NCBI RefSeq assembly: GCF_963676685.1
Contig: NC_092349.1
Span: 78,566,604 to 78,630,603, forward strand
Length of the DNA: 64,000 bases
From: Mytilus edulis
Taxonomy: Eukaryota > Mollusca > Bivalvia > Mytilida > Mytilidae
Direction of reading: 5' to 3'
Shown here in pieces: positions 41,371 through 54,000 of this stretch (its first letter is position 1; every line of letters begins with the position of its first letter). The position numbers and the translations under genes are program-made. The notes under the pieces were generated by a model that saw nothing but the letters and a program-made list of their open reading frames with translations, had not been told where the DNA came from and did no database searches.

Positions 41371-41403
41371 GGTATAGCTCTTGACATTGTTCCTCTCAAT
41401 CTT
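41371..41403 (-). promoter_or_regulatory. Conserved upstream block of receptor A
   Basis: About 70-100 bp upstream of the first-exon donor, the plus strand reads AATCGATAAC and then TCTTGACATTGTTCCTCTC. The same two blocks, slightly diverged, precede receptor B (61886-61935). Retention between paralogues whose introns have diverged suggests a promoter or core regulatory element. The GATAAC core matches a GATA-factor site, but this short motif is common by chance. No clear TATA box was seen. Confidence 0.45.
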
Positions 41404-41404
41404 T

Positions 41405-44005
41405 AATCTAATGATCACTACCTTTTTAAACGAAAAGGATTGTCAGTAAATTGTTTTCTAAACTACGAAAATTTGAATTTTGTAAATTGTGTTTTAAGGT
41501 GTGCCACGTTTGCTTTTAATCATTCTTATCAATTGGTGGACTTACCTTGTCTATTTTCAACATGTATTGTGCTTGTACCAATTCCTGTAATCTCTTTTTT
41601 TATGTAAAACTAAATAAAACATTTTGGGAACGTATTTTTGCAAGGTTTTTTTTATACATAAAACGGTGAAGTTATGGTTAATACCTTTTTAAACGTGGAG
41701 GAATGTCCAAAACATTGTGTTGTTAATAATAAGTGACGGTTATTAAATCATCAAAATTGTGTTAAAGGTGTGAATTATTGGCTCTTATTCATATTCATAG
41801 TTTGATTGAACTGGATTAAAAATAAAATTGTTAACCACAACATATTATGTTGGGCCGGTACAAATTGGTTCAAGATATGTGTTTAGTTTAAACATAATTT
41901 ATTTGCTTAAATATGCAAAATGGATGAGACACAAAATGGGACGAAACACAAGTTAATCAAACTTATATAGTCTTCTCCCATAACAATTTATAACAATAGA
42001 ATATTTACCAAGCATATTGGACTTATTTCAATAATATTTGTAAATAGTTATCAAAGGTACAAGGATTATAATTTAATACGTCAGACGCGCGTTTCGTTTA
42101 CATTGACGCTCTGGTCAACTAGTTAACGTTGTAAAGGTACAAAGTTGAAAAGCATTGAGTAACCAAAATTCCAAAAGCCTATGTCCAGGATTTGTTTTGT
42201 TTTCAATATATATCAATTTTCAGTATTTTAATTTTTGACCAGGCTCAATTTGGTTGTGTTAATCTCACAAAGTCTACCTATATCATTTTTACAAAGAATT
42301 CTGCTAAAGCTGGTGATGTGGCCCGTCTTAAACTTGGAATTAAGTGTTAGTTTTTGTTTGCTTCGTGCGTGTTGAAAGTATTACTGGGACTTTGAAATGA
42401 AGAACAACAATAAAAGTGCGGTGTCTTTGCTTTCTGATGTTCATGTACTAATTTTGTGTCATGATAAATACCTAATATACTGGGTTTTTTTCTAATGTGT
42501 ATTACTGTACATACGAAATTTTATTTAGTTGTATTATAAGACGAAATATGATTAACATATTTAAGTATATGCATCCGTTTTGCTTTAAAGAACAACAAAA
42601 TTAGGAACTAAATATAGGATGTACGTCCATTGATATTGTTCTTTTTTTTTATTTTATCGACTTGTTTGAGTTGTCTTTGAGCTACGATACTGGACGTTTT
42701 AAATAATAAAGCGTATAAATTTGACCGGAAAAAACGTTGTACACTTCACGAAGAAAAAACTTTCTATGCCAGCTAAAATCGATTAAATGCATATCATTTA
42801 TATAATTATGAATAAAAGATATCTCAGAATACAAAAAATGAAACAGTAACAGTAAAGCTCTATAAATGTGTCCTTTTCTAAAAGGGGTACCAAACACCTC
42901 AACTAAAACTAATGCAGCTCACCTTTTTTTCATAAACTTTTGACAAAATATTATTTTTAATCCTTTGACAAAAATATTGAACATATGTAGAATGAAACAT
43001 ACACTTTTTTGGACAAGTTTCATTAAATAAATAGTAGTTTTGATCATTGACAAACTTAATGTTTTCTCAACAATAGAATGGGATTAAACTGTTCATCTGA
43101 TACATACAGTAACAGAGTTATCCAAGAGTAGTGTTATAAACAACATTTAGGCAGTGAAGTCAAAAAAAGTTTAGAATCAGTTAAATAGCCAACAAAAAAA
43201 ACTTTATTATACTAAACAACTCAAATAAGATTTAATTAATAGCCATGTGAACTGTTTAGCTGCTTCGTTTAGAGTAGGCTTATACATATGTTGTCGAGTT
43301 AAACTATTCTCATATTTGTTCGCAATCAACTGAGAGGAGTGGATAGCGTTAATAGTTGTTCAGAAAAGCAAAATAGTAATGATTAAATACACCCATGATA
43401 ATCAAGAAAAAGCAATTCAATACTTTCACTTAGTAAATGTCTTTTTTTCCGGAGCGAACTATAAGTGTCATCGTGAAAGAGTTAGTTAGGCATCAACATC
43501 AAAAGTCAATATAGACATGAATATGACCATTGCTTTAAGAAAAAAACTGTAAAGAATGTTGGTGATGGAAATAAAAACCAAAAACATTGTGTGTTGATTC
43601 AAACTAAACATAAACGATGTTGAGATATGATATCCTTATAAATACAATAATCAATCATTGACATCTGAGATAAATTATAATCCTCATAAATAAAACCGAA
43701 AGGAAGATTTAAAAGTTATTTCCTTGACTGTTTTCCTCGTATGAAATATAAAGATAAATAACTATCGCAAAATGACACTGTTAGTTATATTCCTGCAGCT
43801 GTAGGGGATAATCCTTCCCATATGAATCACATGGGTAAAAACTTGAGATAAAATTGAAGTTTTAACAACTGTATGCTATCTACATCCCTCTTTTAAATTG
43901 TTTTAGTGAGGTCATGAAGTAAGTCAATCATAAGCATCAATCTACCGCACATCTAATCATCAGACATTCCTTTGAATTAGTAGTAAGAACCAGTTGAAAG
44001 TCCAA
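41405..44005. other. Intergenic spacer upstream of receptor A
   Basis: No exon or domain found. 42045-42170 holds a partial GACGCGCG repeat (GTCAGACGCGCGTTTCG, AAAGCATTGAG). The rest is AT-rich with short shadow frames. Confidence 0.55.
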
Positions 44006-47000
44006 TAGTTATCAAAAGTACCAGGATTATAATTTTATACGCCAGACGCGCGTTTCGTTTACATAAGACTCATCAGTGACGCTCAGATCAAAATAGTTAA
44101 AAAGCCAAACAAATACAAAGTTGAAGAGCATTGAGGACCAAAAGTTCCTAAAAGTTGTGTCAAATACGGTTAAGGTAATCTACTCCTGGGGTAAGAAAAT
44201 CCTTAGTTTTTCGAAAAATTCAAAAGTTTTGTAAACAGAAATTTTATAAAAATGACCATATAATTGATATTCATGTCAACATCGAAGTGCTGACTACTGG
44301 GATGGTGATACCCTCGTGGACGAAACGTCCACCAGCAGTGGCATCGACCCAGTGGTGTAAATAGTTATCAAAAGTACCAGGATTATAATTTTATACGCCA
44401 GACGCGCGTTTCGTCTACATAAGACTCATCAGTGACGCTCAGATCAAAATAGTTAAAAAGCCAAACAAATACAAAATTGAAGAGCATTGAGGACCCAAAA
44501 TTCCTAATAGTTGTGCCAAATACGGCTTAGGTAATCTACTCCTGGGGTAAGAAAATCCTTAGTTTTTCGAAAAATTCAAAAGTTTTGTAAACAGAAAATT
44601 TATAAAAATTACCATATAATTGATATTCATGTCAACACCGAAGTGCTGACTACTCGGCTGGTGATATTATCGGGAACGAAACGTCCACCAGCAGTGACAT
44701 CGACCCAGTGGTGTAAATAGTTATCAAAAGTACCAGGATTATAATTTTATACGCCAGACGCGCGTTTCGTTTACAAAAGACTCATCAGTGACGCTCAGAT
44801 CAAAATAGTTAAAAAGCCAAACAAATACAAAGTTGAAGAGCATTGAGGACCCAAAATTCCTAAAAGTTGTGTCAAATACGGTTAAGGTAATCTACTCCTC
44901 GGGTAAGAAAATCCTTAGTTTTTCGAAAAATTCAAAAGTTTTGTAAACAGAAAATTTATAAAAATGACCATATAATTGATATTCATGTCAACACCGAAGT
45001 GCTGACTACTCGGCTGGTGATATTATCGGGAACGAAACGTCCATCAGCAGTGACATCGACCCAGTGGTGTAAATAGTTATCAAAAGTACCAGGATTATAA
45101 TTTTATACGCCAGACGCGCGTTTCGTTTACATAAGACTCATCAGTGACGCTCAGATCAAAATAGTTAAAAAGCCAAACAAATACAAAGTTTAAGAGCATT
45201 GAGGACCCAAAATTCCTAAAAGTTGTGCCAAATACGGTTAAGGTAATCTACTTCTCGGGTAAGAAAATCCTTAGTTTTTCGAAAAATTCAAAAGTTTTGT
45301 AAACAGAAAATTTATAAAAATGACAATATAATTGATATTCATGTCAACACCGAAGTGCTGACTACTGGGCTGGTGATACTCTCGGGGACGAAACGTCCAT
45401 CAGCAGTGGCATCGACCCAGTGGTGTAAATAGTTATCAAAAGTACCAGGATTATAATTTTATACGCCAGACGCGCGTTTCGTCTACATAAGACTCATCAG
45501 TGACGCTCAGATCAAAATAGTTAAAAACCAAACAAATACAAAGTTGAAGAGCATTGAGGACCCAAAATTCCTAAAAGTTGTGCCAAATACGGCTAAGGTA
45601 ATCTACTCCTGGGGTAAGAAAATCCTTAGTTTTTCGAAAAATTCAAAAGTTTTGTAAACAGAAAATTTATAAAAATGACCATATAATTGATAATCATGTC
45701 AACACCGAAGTGCTGACTACTGGGCTGGTGATACCCTCGGGGACTAAACGTCCACCAGCAGTGGCATCGACCCAGTGGTGTAAATAGTTATCAAAAGTAC
45801 CAGGATTATAATTTTATACGCCAGACGCGCGTTTCGTTTACATAAGACTCATCAGTGACGCTCAGATCAAAATAGTTAAAAAGCCAAACAAATACAAAGT
45901 TGAAGAGCATTGAGGACCCAAAATTCCTAAAAGTTGTGTCAAATACGGTTAAGGTAATCTACTCCTCGGGTAAGAAAATCCTTAGTTTTTCGAAAAATTC
46001 AAAAGTTTTGTAAACAGAAAATTTATAAAAATGACCATATAATTGATATTCATGTCAACACCGAAGTGCTGACTACTGGGCTGGTGATACTCTCGGGGAC
46101 GAAACGTCCACCAGCAGTGGCATCGACCCAGTGGTGTAAATAGTTATCAAAAGTACCAGGATTATAATTTTATACGCCAGACGCGCGTTTCGTCTACATA
46201 AGACTCATCAGTGACGCTCAGATCAAAATAGTTAAAAAGCCAAACAAATACAAAGTTGAAGAGCATTGAGGACCCAAAATTCCTAAAAGTTGTGCCAAAT
46301 ACGGCTAAGGTAATTTACTCCTGGGGTAAGAAAATCCTTAGTTTTTCGAAAAATTCAAAAGTTTTGTAAACAGAAAATTTATAAAAATGACCATATAATT
46401 GATATTCATGTCAACACCGAAGTGCTGACTACTGGGCTGGTGATACTCTCGGGGACGAAACGTCCACCAGCAGTGGCATCGACCCAGTGGTGTAAATAGT
46501 TATCAAAAGTACCAGAATTATAATTTTATACGCCAGACGCGCGTTTCGTCTACATAAGACTCATCAGTGACGCTCAGATCAAAACAGTTAAAAAGCCAAA
46601 CAAATACAAAGTTGAAGAGCATTGAGGACCCAAAATTTCTAAAAGTTGTGCCAAATACGGCTAAGGTAATCTACTCCTGGGGTAAGAAAATCCTTAGTTT
46701 TTCGAAAAAATCAAAAGTTTTGTAAACAGAAAATTTATAAAAATGACCATATAATTGATATTCATGTCAACACCGAAGTGCTGACTACTGGGCTGGTGAT
46801 ACCCTCGGGGACGAAACGTCCACCAGCAGTGGCATCGACCCAGTGGTGTAAATAGTTATCAAAAGTACCAGGATTATAATTTTATACGCCAGACACGCGT
46901 TTCGTCTACATAAGACTCATCAGTGACGCTCAGATCAAAATAGTTAAAAAGCCAAACAAATACAAAGTTGAAGAGCATTGAGGACCCAAAATTCCTAAAA

Positions 47001-47524
47001 GTTGTGCCAAATACGGCTAAGGTAATCTACTCCTCGGGTAAGAAAATCCTTAGTTTTTCGAAAAATTCAAAAGTTTTGTAAACAGAAAATTTATAAAAAT
47101 GACCATATAATTGATATTCATGTCAACACCGAAGTGCTGACTACTCGGCTGGTGATATTATCGGGAACGAAACGTCCATCAGCAGTGACATCGACCCAGA
47201 GGTGTAAATAGTTATCAAAAGTACCAGGATTATAATTTTATACGCCAGACGCGCGTTTCGTCTACATAAAACTCATCAGTGACGCTCAGATCAAAATAGT
47301 TAAAAAGCCAAACAAATACAAAGTTGAAGAGCATTGAGGACCCAAAATTCCTAAAAGTTGTGCCAAATACGGCTAAGGTAATCTACTCCTCGGGTAAGAA
47401 AATCCTTAGTTTTTCGAAAAATTCAAAAGTTTTGTAAACAGAAAATTTATAAAAATGACCATATAATTGATATTCATGTCAACACCGAAGTGCTGACTAC
47501 TGGGCTGGTGATACCCTCGGGGAC
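44006..47524 (+). repeat. Tandem array of a ~356-bp unit, ten copies
   Basis: The marker GCCAGACGCG(CG) recurs at 44041, 44398, 44753, 45109, 45465, 45820, 46176, 46532, 46888 and 47244, i.e. spacing 355-357. The unit runs TAGTTATCAAAAGTACCAGG ... CGACCCAGTGGTGTAAA. Copies are highly similar but mix two variant states at several sites (TGGGGTAAG/TCGGGTAAG, CTGGGCTGG/CTCGGCTGG with CCCTCGGGG/TTATCGGGA). No open frame of note. The same unit is dispersed singly elsewhere in the window. Confidence 0.95.
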
Positions 47525-47525
47525 A

Positions 47526-47625
47526 AAAATATTTAAAAGGAAGAGTTTTTATATTGTATTATAATAAAATTATTTAAACAATATTTAAAAGGAAGAGTTT
47601 TTATATTGTATTATAATGAACATAA
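47526..47625. repeat. Tandem pair of ~52 bp at the array end
   Basis: ATATTTAAAAGGAAGAGTTT with TTATATTGTATTATAAT occurs twice, at 47528 and 47580, directly after the last 356-bp unit breaks off at GGGGAC. Confidence 0.8.
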
Positions 47626-50600
47626 AAAAAATGACAATAAATTCAATCGTTTGGTTTCAACAGATAAGTCGCAGTGGTTAAATTTTATCAATATGTATAC
47701 ATAAATGAATTTTTAAATTATATATAAAGTCTTGAATATAATTTGTTTCATAATATGGGATTTTAATATTGAAGTATAAATTTCGGTAAAAATACGTTTG
47801 TTTTAATTGCACAATTCATATGTTAATAATGTTGTATTTTCTGCTTTAAAGCTTTTTTTTTTAATAATTGATCATTTTGTTGACAGGGTGCAGGAAGTAA
47901 CGTTATCAATGAGTATTCGTTATCTCTCCCCACCCAAAATATGTTAATGTATCGAATGATGGTACACAATTGATTTCTCGTGAATCATTTTATCTTTTTA
48001 CAGATATCATTGTTTGCATGCCTGCATTAAGTAACGTAACTTATCTGATTAATATGTCGACATTCTTTTTCTGCGTAACACTAGTCGCCCATTTTCGTTA
48101 GCCTGTCATTGTACTTTGCATAATACCCGATCGTACTGATAAAATCACATCTGGTATCCAACATTTTTTAAAATGTTATTGAAATTCATTATTCCTAAAA
48201 TCAAACATCTTAAAAGACCGCCGTTCATTGAAAGTTATTAATTTGCATTAAGGTAATTTATAAAGCTGTAAATGATATAAAATCAAATAGTATAACGCCA
48301 TGAGGGCAAATCGTGGGCTGTAACATTCCTCATTTTAAAAATACAATAAAATCATTTCAATCATTGATATAAGCAAACTGGTAAATTATTCACAAGCAAA
48401 CTGAACATTTCATGTTGGCGGGTTGTTTTTTGTTTTTGATAAAAAAAAAAAAAAAAATATCGGGCACCCATGTATATATTTTTCACGTTTACAGGAATTG
48501 TAAAATGTTAAGTTAGCAGTATACACGTGTTCCCATTCCTTTTTCTTTTCATAAGATTGCTGCATGAAAGAAGGCGTTTGGACGAAATGGTGTTTCGTTG
48601 AAGACACTTCCTCAAGTTTTAAGATAGCCGTTGCTGATTGGTTGGCCATTTAGGTAATTTCTATTTCTCAGATAACCCCGAAGAGTTTCCAATTAATTTT
48701 TCCTGCAGGTGTTGAACTACTGAATGAAACACAATGCCGACAGTATAGTTACTTAGCTTAAGTAAAAGCAAGGCTCCATATAAAAGGTGGGATTATCTCA
48801 CTCTCAGGAAAACCTGCGTTCATCCCAGTGTTATGTTGATATTCGAGTTGCTCAGTTTTTAGTTTTGTATGAGATGATATTTTGTTGTTAACCTTTTGTC
48901 ATATTGCGTTTTTATTTGTGTTCGTAATTGCTTTGTCTCTTTGTTTTTTTCTATTCGATTTCAATTTTCAACCCCTTTACTTGTCACAAAAGAAATGATG
49001 CTTGTTAAAGTAGTTTTGCGGTCACGAAGGTTACTATATAAAAAGTCAAATAATACTAAAAGGTTTAGTTTCTTGCTTAGATAACATACTATATTCTGAT
49101 TTTTCATATGATGAAACCAGGTTTTATTCTGGGGTTCATGCATCATGTACAACTGTCTATACGCCCAAGTTACGCACATGCATTTTTCTTTATTTGTATG
49201 ACAGGACATTTTTGTCACACCAAACCTATGAGGTTACGTCTACATTCTTCATGCCATAAATAGTTATAAGAGATTTTCTCCGACAATTACTTTCTCAAAT
49301 GTGTACGTGTCTAACATTTATACTATGCCGTTATAGATATGTAGGAGATACATGTGTTAAGTGCGTCGGAACAGTTCCATCTAGTTTAAAGTACAGATAT
49401 GAGCTTCGTCGAAATCAACCTCAACGAATGAATATCAATACATATGTTATCATAGCTTATGTTAAAAAAAAAACGCTTTACGAATTATGTATCTGTAATT
49501 GTTTAAATACAAAACAAAACATCTTTCATTTTGTATGATATGTTTAAAAATCAATCAAAGTTGACAATCAATAGCGACAGGAGCCTGTAATTCAGTGGTT
49601 TTCGTTAGTTATTGTGTTACATATTTGTTTGTCATTCAATTGTTTTTACATAAAGTCGTTATTTTTCTCGTTTTAATTGTTTTAAATTTATAATTTTAGG
49701 GCTTTTAGTCATACCACATTTTCTTTTTTATATACGCATGCACTGCTACAATTTATAAAACACTACAAATAAACCTAAGGTTGTACAACATAGCACAGGG
49801 CTGTGTCTACAATAGTGAGACAATATCCTTGATCACCTTGGACCACAATGTTTCAATACGTCCTACTGAATCATGAGAGTTCCCGTACTACATTCTATAT
49901 AAGAATATCAAGTAAGGGAACGGGTAGAAAATAAGACTGATTAATGTGTTCTATATGTGACAAGGCTGATTAATGTGTTCTATATGTGACAAGGCTGATT
50001 AATGTGTTCTATATGTGTTCTATATGAATATGATTTAATCAGGTTAATTTTTTCATTTGTAATAAACACAACGTCTTCGTTATTCTTTTATAAAGTTTAT
50101 ACATGCACACACTTGAGCACCGTTTTTACAAATGTAAATGGTAGAAACGTTGGTGGATTAAATAAAATAAATAAATAACCAAATTTAGAAAACCGTAGTT
50201 TACCGATTCTCAAATCTGATAAATAGATTTAGAAGTTTTATCAAGGTAACAAATAAAAGCTAACGTAATTGCATGAACTGGGAAAGGCGAGACTTGGTGA
50301 ACCGTCATGGTAAGTGTGCCTTTATATGAATATATGATACAACATGTTAATACATACTCGATAAGAAGCTAGAACAAGATTCAATTTGGAGACAAAACAA
50401 ATTTGACGAAAATTCGGGAATCTAAAAGTCTTAGGATGTGAAAAAATGTGTCGTTCTTCCGTATAACTATGTTGGTACAGATTATATATACGTTGCATGC
50501 CTCTGCTAAAAAAGCATCTGGAATAAAATAGTAAACCATGTCTACTGTTTGTCGTTTATGATTATTTGAGTCTAGATATGCATTAGTTTGATGAATAATG

Positions 50601-50690
50601 AATTAGGGAATTGAAGCTGCCTCAACAAGAATTTTTTTTTATATATATTTTTTGTAATCATGATGTATTTTTTTTTCTTCTAAAGTATGT
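47626..50690. other. Intergenic spacer downstream of receptor B
   Basis: No exons recognised. 49579-49735 is an S2 retroelement tail (CAGGAGCCTGTAATTCAGTG, CATACCACATTTTC). 49955-50025 holds three direct copies of GGCTGATTAATGTGTTCTAT with short spacers. The rest is AT-rich, and the short frames there lack support. Confidence 0.55.
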
Positions 50691-50696
50691 TTTATT
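50691..50696 (-). other. Candidate polyadenylation signal of receptor B
   Basis: AATAAA on the minus strand about 270 bases past the stop codon, a reasonable 3' UTR length. A very T/A-rich stretch follows. Confidence 0.45.
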
Positions 50697-50963
50697 TATA
50701 TAATGAAAAAAATCAACTTTAAAACTTATAAATCAAAACACAAAAGAAAATTAATACGAGTAGGCTGCTTATAAGTATTGTCAACTTTAGGCAAAATGTT
50801 TTTTTATAATCTCTAGTTTAAATACTTCTTAAATCATGTCTAACACAAACTATATATTTTAATTGACAGATTTTTTTTTCGAGATTGGCTATTTCTTACA
50901 TTAAACATATTATCAATTGACAATATATTTGAATTAGTTAACATTGTTTCACGTAGAACTCTT

Positions 50964-51021
50964 CTAGAACTGTGTGACGGCTTTGTCAGTTTTCTTCTCT
51001 AAACGCCATCGTTTTTGTCGA
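50964..51021 (-). CDS. Receptor B last exon: short basic cytoplasmic tail and stop
   Basis: Acceptor TTTCTTTTTCAG, then RQKRWRLEKKTDKAVTQF and TAG (50964-50966), after a split Cys. Six Lys/Arg in the first ten residues fit a stop-transfer tail. No tyrosine and no micro-exon follows. No usable donor before the stop. Confidence 0.85.
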
Positions 51022-54000
51022 CTGAAAAAGAAAGTTATGTATGGTATTGGTTGTCAGTTCTGAAAATGTTTTACAAAAAGACCAATTTAAGGATACAACA
51101 GAATGGAACTTATAGTATTTCGAATAGGAGCAAGTAATTGTTTAAAATATTGTTTTATTATTTTCTCGCTTTGGTCTTGTGTGCATTTTTGATAATCTTA
51201 GTTAGCATGTGATTGAAACAATTGTTCAGTACATGTACGTGATTGAAACTTTTATTTTGTCCGTCATTTTATTTGATACATATATGGGCCTTGTAACATT
51301 TATCCAGTCTGTTATGGTAAGAGATATTTTATTTTGTGTTTTTAATATTTTGCAAATTGAATAATACTACTGTATTTGAAGAGACTATCGTAGATTTAGG
51401 AATTGACGATGGCAGCTATTCAAATAATAACTGTTATTATTTACGAGTCTCTCAAACTTCGGAAATACTTTACCTGTTTTCATTATTTTCAATTGCTCTA
51501 TTCATACATGTGTACTTACCAAACAAGCAATATCAGTAATGCAATGATAACCAATTCTACAAAAACGATCGCACAAGTTGCTATTATCACCAGTTTTTGA
51601 AAATAGGCTTCTTCCTGAAAACAACATACATAAAATATTTATTAGATGACACCAATCCACAATCAGCTTTATGAAAATTAAATAGATTGGATATAATTAT
51701 TACACGTATTTAAACAACTATAGACATAAGGCCTTTAAAATTAAGTTATCGTTATTTTTCTATGTTTGTATACTGTTGTTTGTCATTTGATCTTTTTAGT
51801 TTTTTGCTGAAGAGATTAAATGTCCCATATTTAGCTCATAATTATGCATGAACAAATACTAGATTTATTGTCTTGACAACCATGGAGGTTTTCACTCGAC
51901 TGCTTGTATTTATTATATTTAGATTTGTAGTTCAGTTTTACTGATGATAGTAACATAGTTTTGAGTTCAATATGCATTCATATTAGAATAAGAAGATATG
52001 ATATGATGTCAATGGCAACACTCTCAATTCAAGTTTCAATACACTTCAATTCTTACATAACATATATAATATGTATACAGTTTTGAACCTACTTTTGATC
52101 GAATTGCTTCAAAACTTGAACTTCTAGCTTTATCACATAACGAAGCTGTTGGTGTTTTTGTAATTTGACTAACTGTTGGATCTGTTGAACCAATTGTTTT
52201 TACAGTTGGTATTGGTGTTGCAGAATTTCCTGTTGAACTAACAGCTGGTAAAGTGTTCCTACCAGGTATTGTTACACTTGAATGAAAAATTGAATACTTT
52301 GTGATGGTAGTATTTACGGATTTTATATTTGTCAATATAGTACTTGACTTGGTCGTTGGACTTGTTACTGAAATGGTAGTGCTGGCTCCTTTTGCACTTG
52401 ATGATATTGTGATATACTTGCTTGTTGAACTTAATTTCAATGTTGTGAGATTACGAATTGATATGATTGAAGAGGTCCTTGTGGGATTTGTGCTAAGCAA
52501 CTGGTTTGAAGGGGTTATTCCAGGGGTTGTAACAAACTTCATGGTGGACACTGATTCCGGTGTTGTCAAATTGTGATCTGTTGAAGTTATATTATCAGTT
52601 GAAACTGAAGAAAGAAATCAAATTAGACTAAAAATACTGGTACACATTTTAATGAGATGCAAAATTGCCAAATCGGTTTTCTAGTAGAGACTGTACCTTA
52701 TTTAATTATTTAATGATTAAATCTAACATCGCATCTTAATAAATAAATATAAATGAAATGTGTATAATCTTAAACTAAAGATATATGCAACTTTTGTTCT
52801 ATTAAATTCTAATTGATTGAATAAAAAACACTGGCACAATTGTCCCGTGGTTACTTGTTCTCCTGTTTGCGGGATGTTGGCTGAGTCAAGCCAATAACGG
52901 ATAATTATTATTTGCTACTTCTGCAATAAGCACGAGGCAATTGAGATTTTGAAATTGTCGACCTATTTTGGTGGAAACCGTGTATTCCTCTGTAAAACAG
53001 AGCGTCCACCTCGCTCATACAAATAATATTTCCCCCTTGCTTCAATTTGAAAACTATGTTGGTGTGTTATGAAAATGTTGTATGTTTTTAACATAAAACT
53101 CATGGTCTTAAATGCATATGATGCAAGTAAATACAAAAGCATGTAGTTCGTATTGAACTATTCATCACATATTTACACGTAACTTCACAACAAATCACTA
53201 ATTCAATGTAACCATCGTCATGTAGCCGTTTTGAGCTTTACCACTGTTGCCGAAGTAAAACGGGAACTTTTAATTCTTTCAATACACATACGTGCAACTC
53301 AATTTTTTGTGTTACTATTTTTGTGTTTTTTCCGTCAATGTGTTTGGTAAACATGATGTGTTTTCTTTTTCTTTATTATTTTTGTCTTGAGGTTGTCCTA
53401 TATATTATGTTTTTTTATCCCATAGAATCTTAGATATTTTTACCTAAACATTTTTAACAGGGAGTACTCGTTACCATGTAATACAAACTCCAAAGATCTA
53501 TTAGAGTCAATACTGCCTGATATTTCTTTTTCAAGAGGTTGTATTCAAACAATTGACTTCCAAAGGGCAATCAGTTCATGCTGCGACTTATAACACTTGT
53601 ATGCGTCGATTAATTATAACAGATAAAACACATCGGTATGTGGTATTTATTGATATGTCATAACTTAAACAAATGCAGTATTAAAGAACCTAGTTGTGGT
53701 GTAATATCAACAAATATATAAGAGTACCGAGCAAACAATCTCTTAAATTTCTGGACAATATCACCGCAAAATACAGAAAAAATGACAATTTGACGAAATG
53801 TATCCGATCTTTAAAGAGCCGTCCAAAAGAAACCTAAACTATAGCAAAATATGAACAAGGAATCAGACCAAACATAGGAATTTGATGCGACTGTCATACA
53901 ACTGAGAGGTTTTGCTAACTATAAACAAGGTTAGATTCACCATTTTCTACATAGGAAAATGCCTGTAGCAAGTCAGAGATGTGACGGTTGCTATCCATTC

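Noticed and set aside
48410..49538. Several 60-85 codon frames between 48.4 and 49.5 kb
   Set aside because: Conflicting strands, no motifs, no consistent exon chain; taken as chance frames downstream of receptor B.
52301..52576. 91-codon plus-strand frame opposite the stalk of receptor B
   Set aside because: Antisense shadow of the low-complexity Ser/Thr exon.
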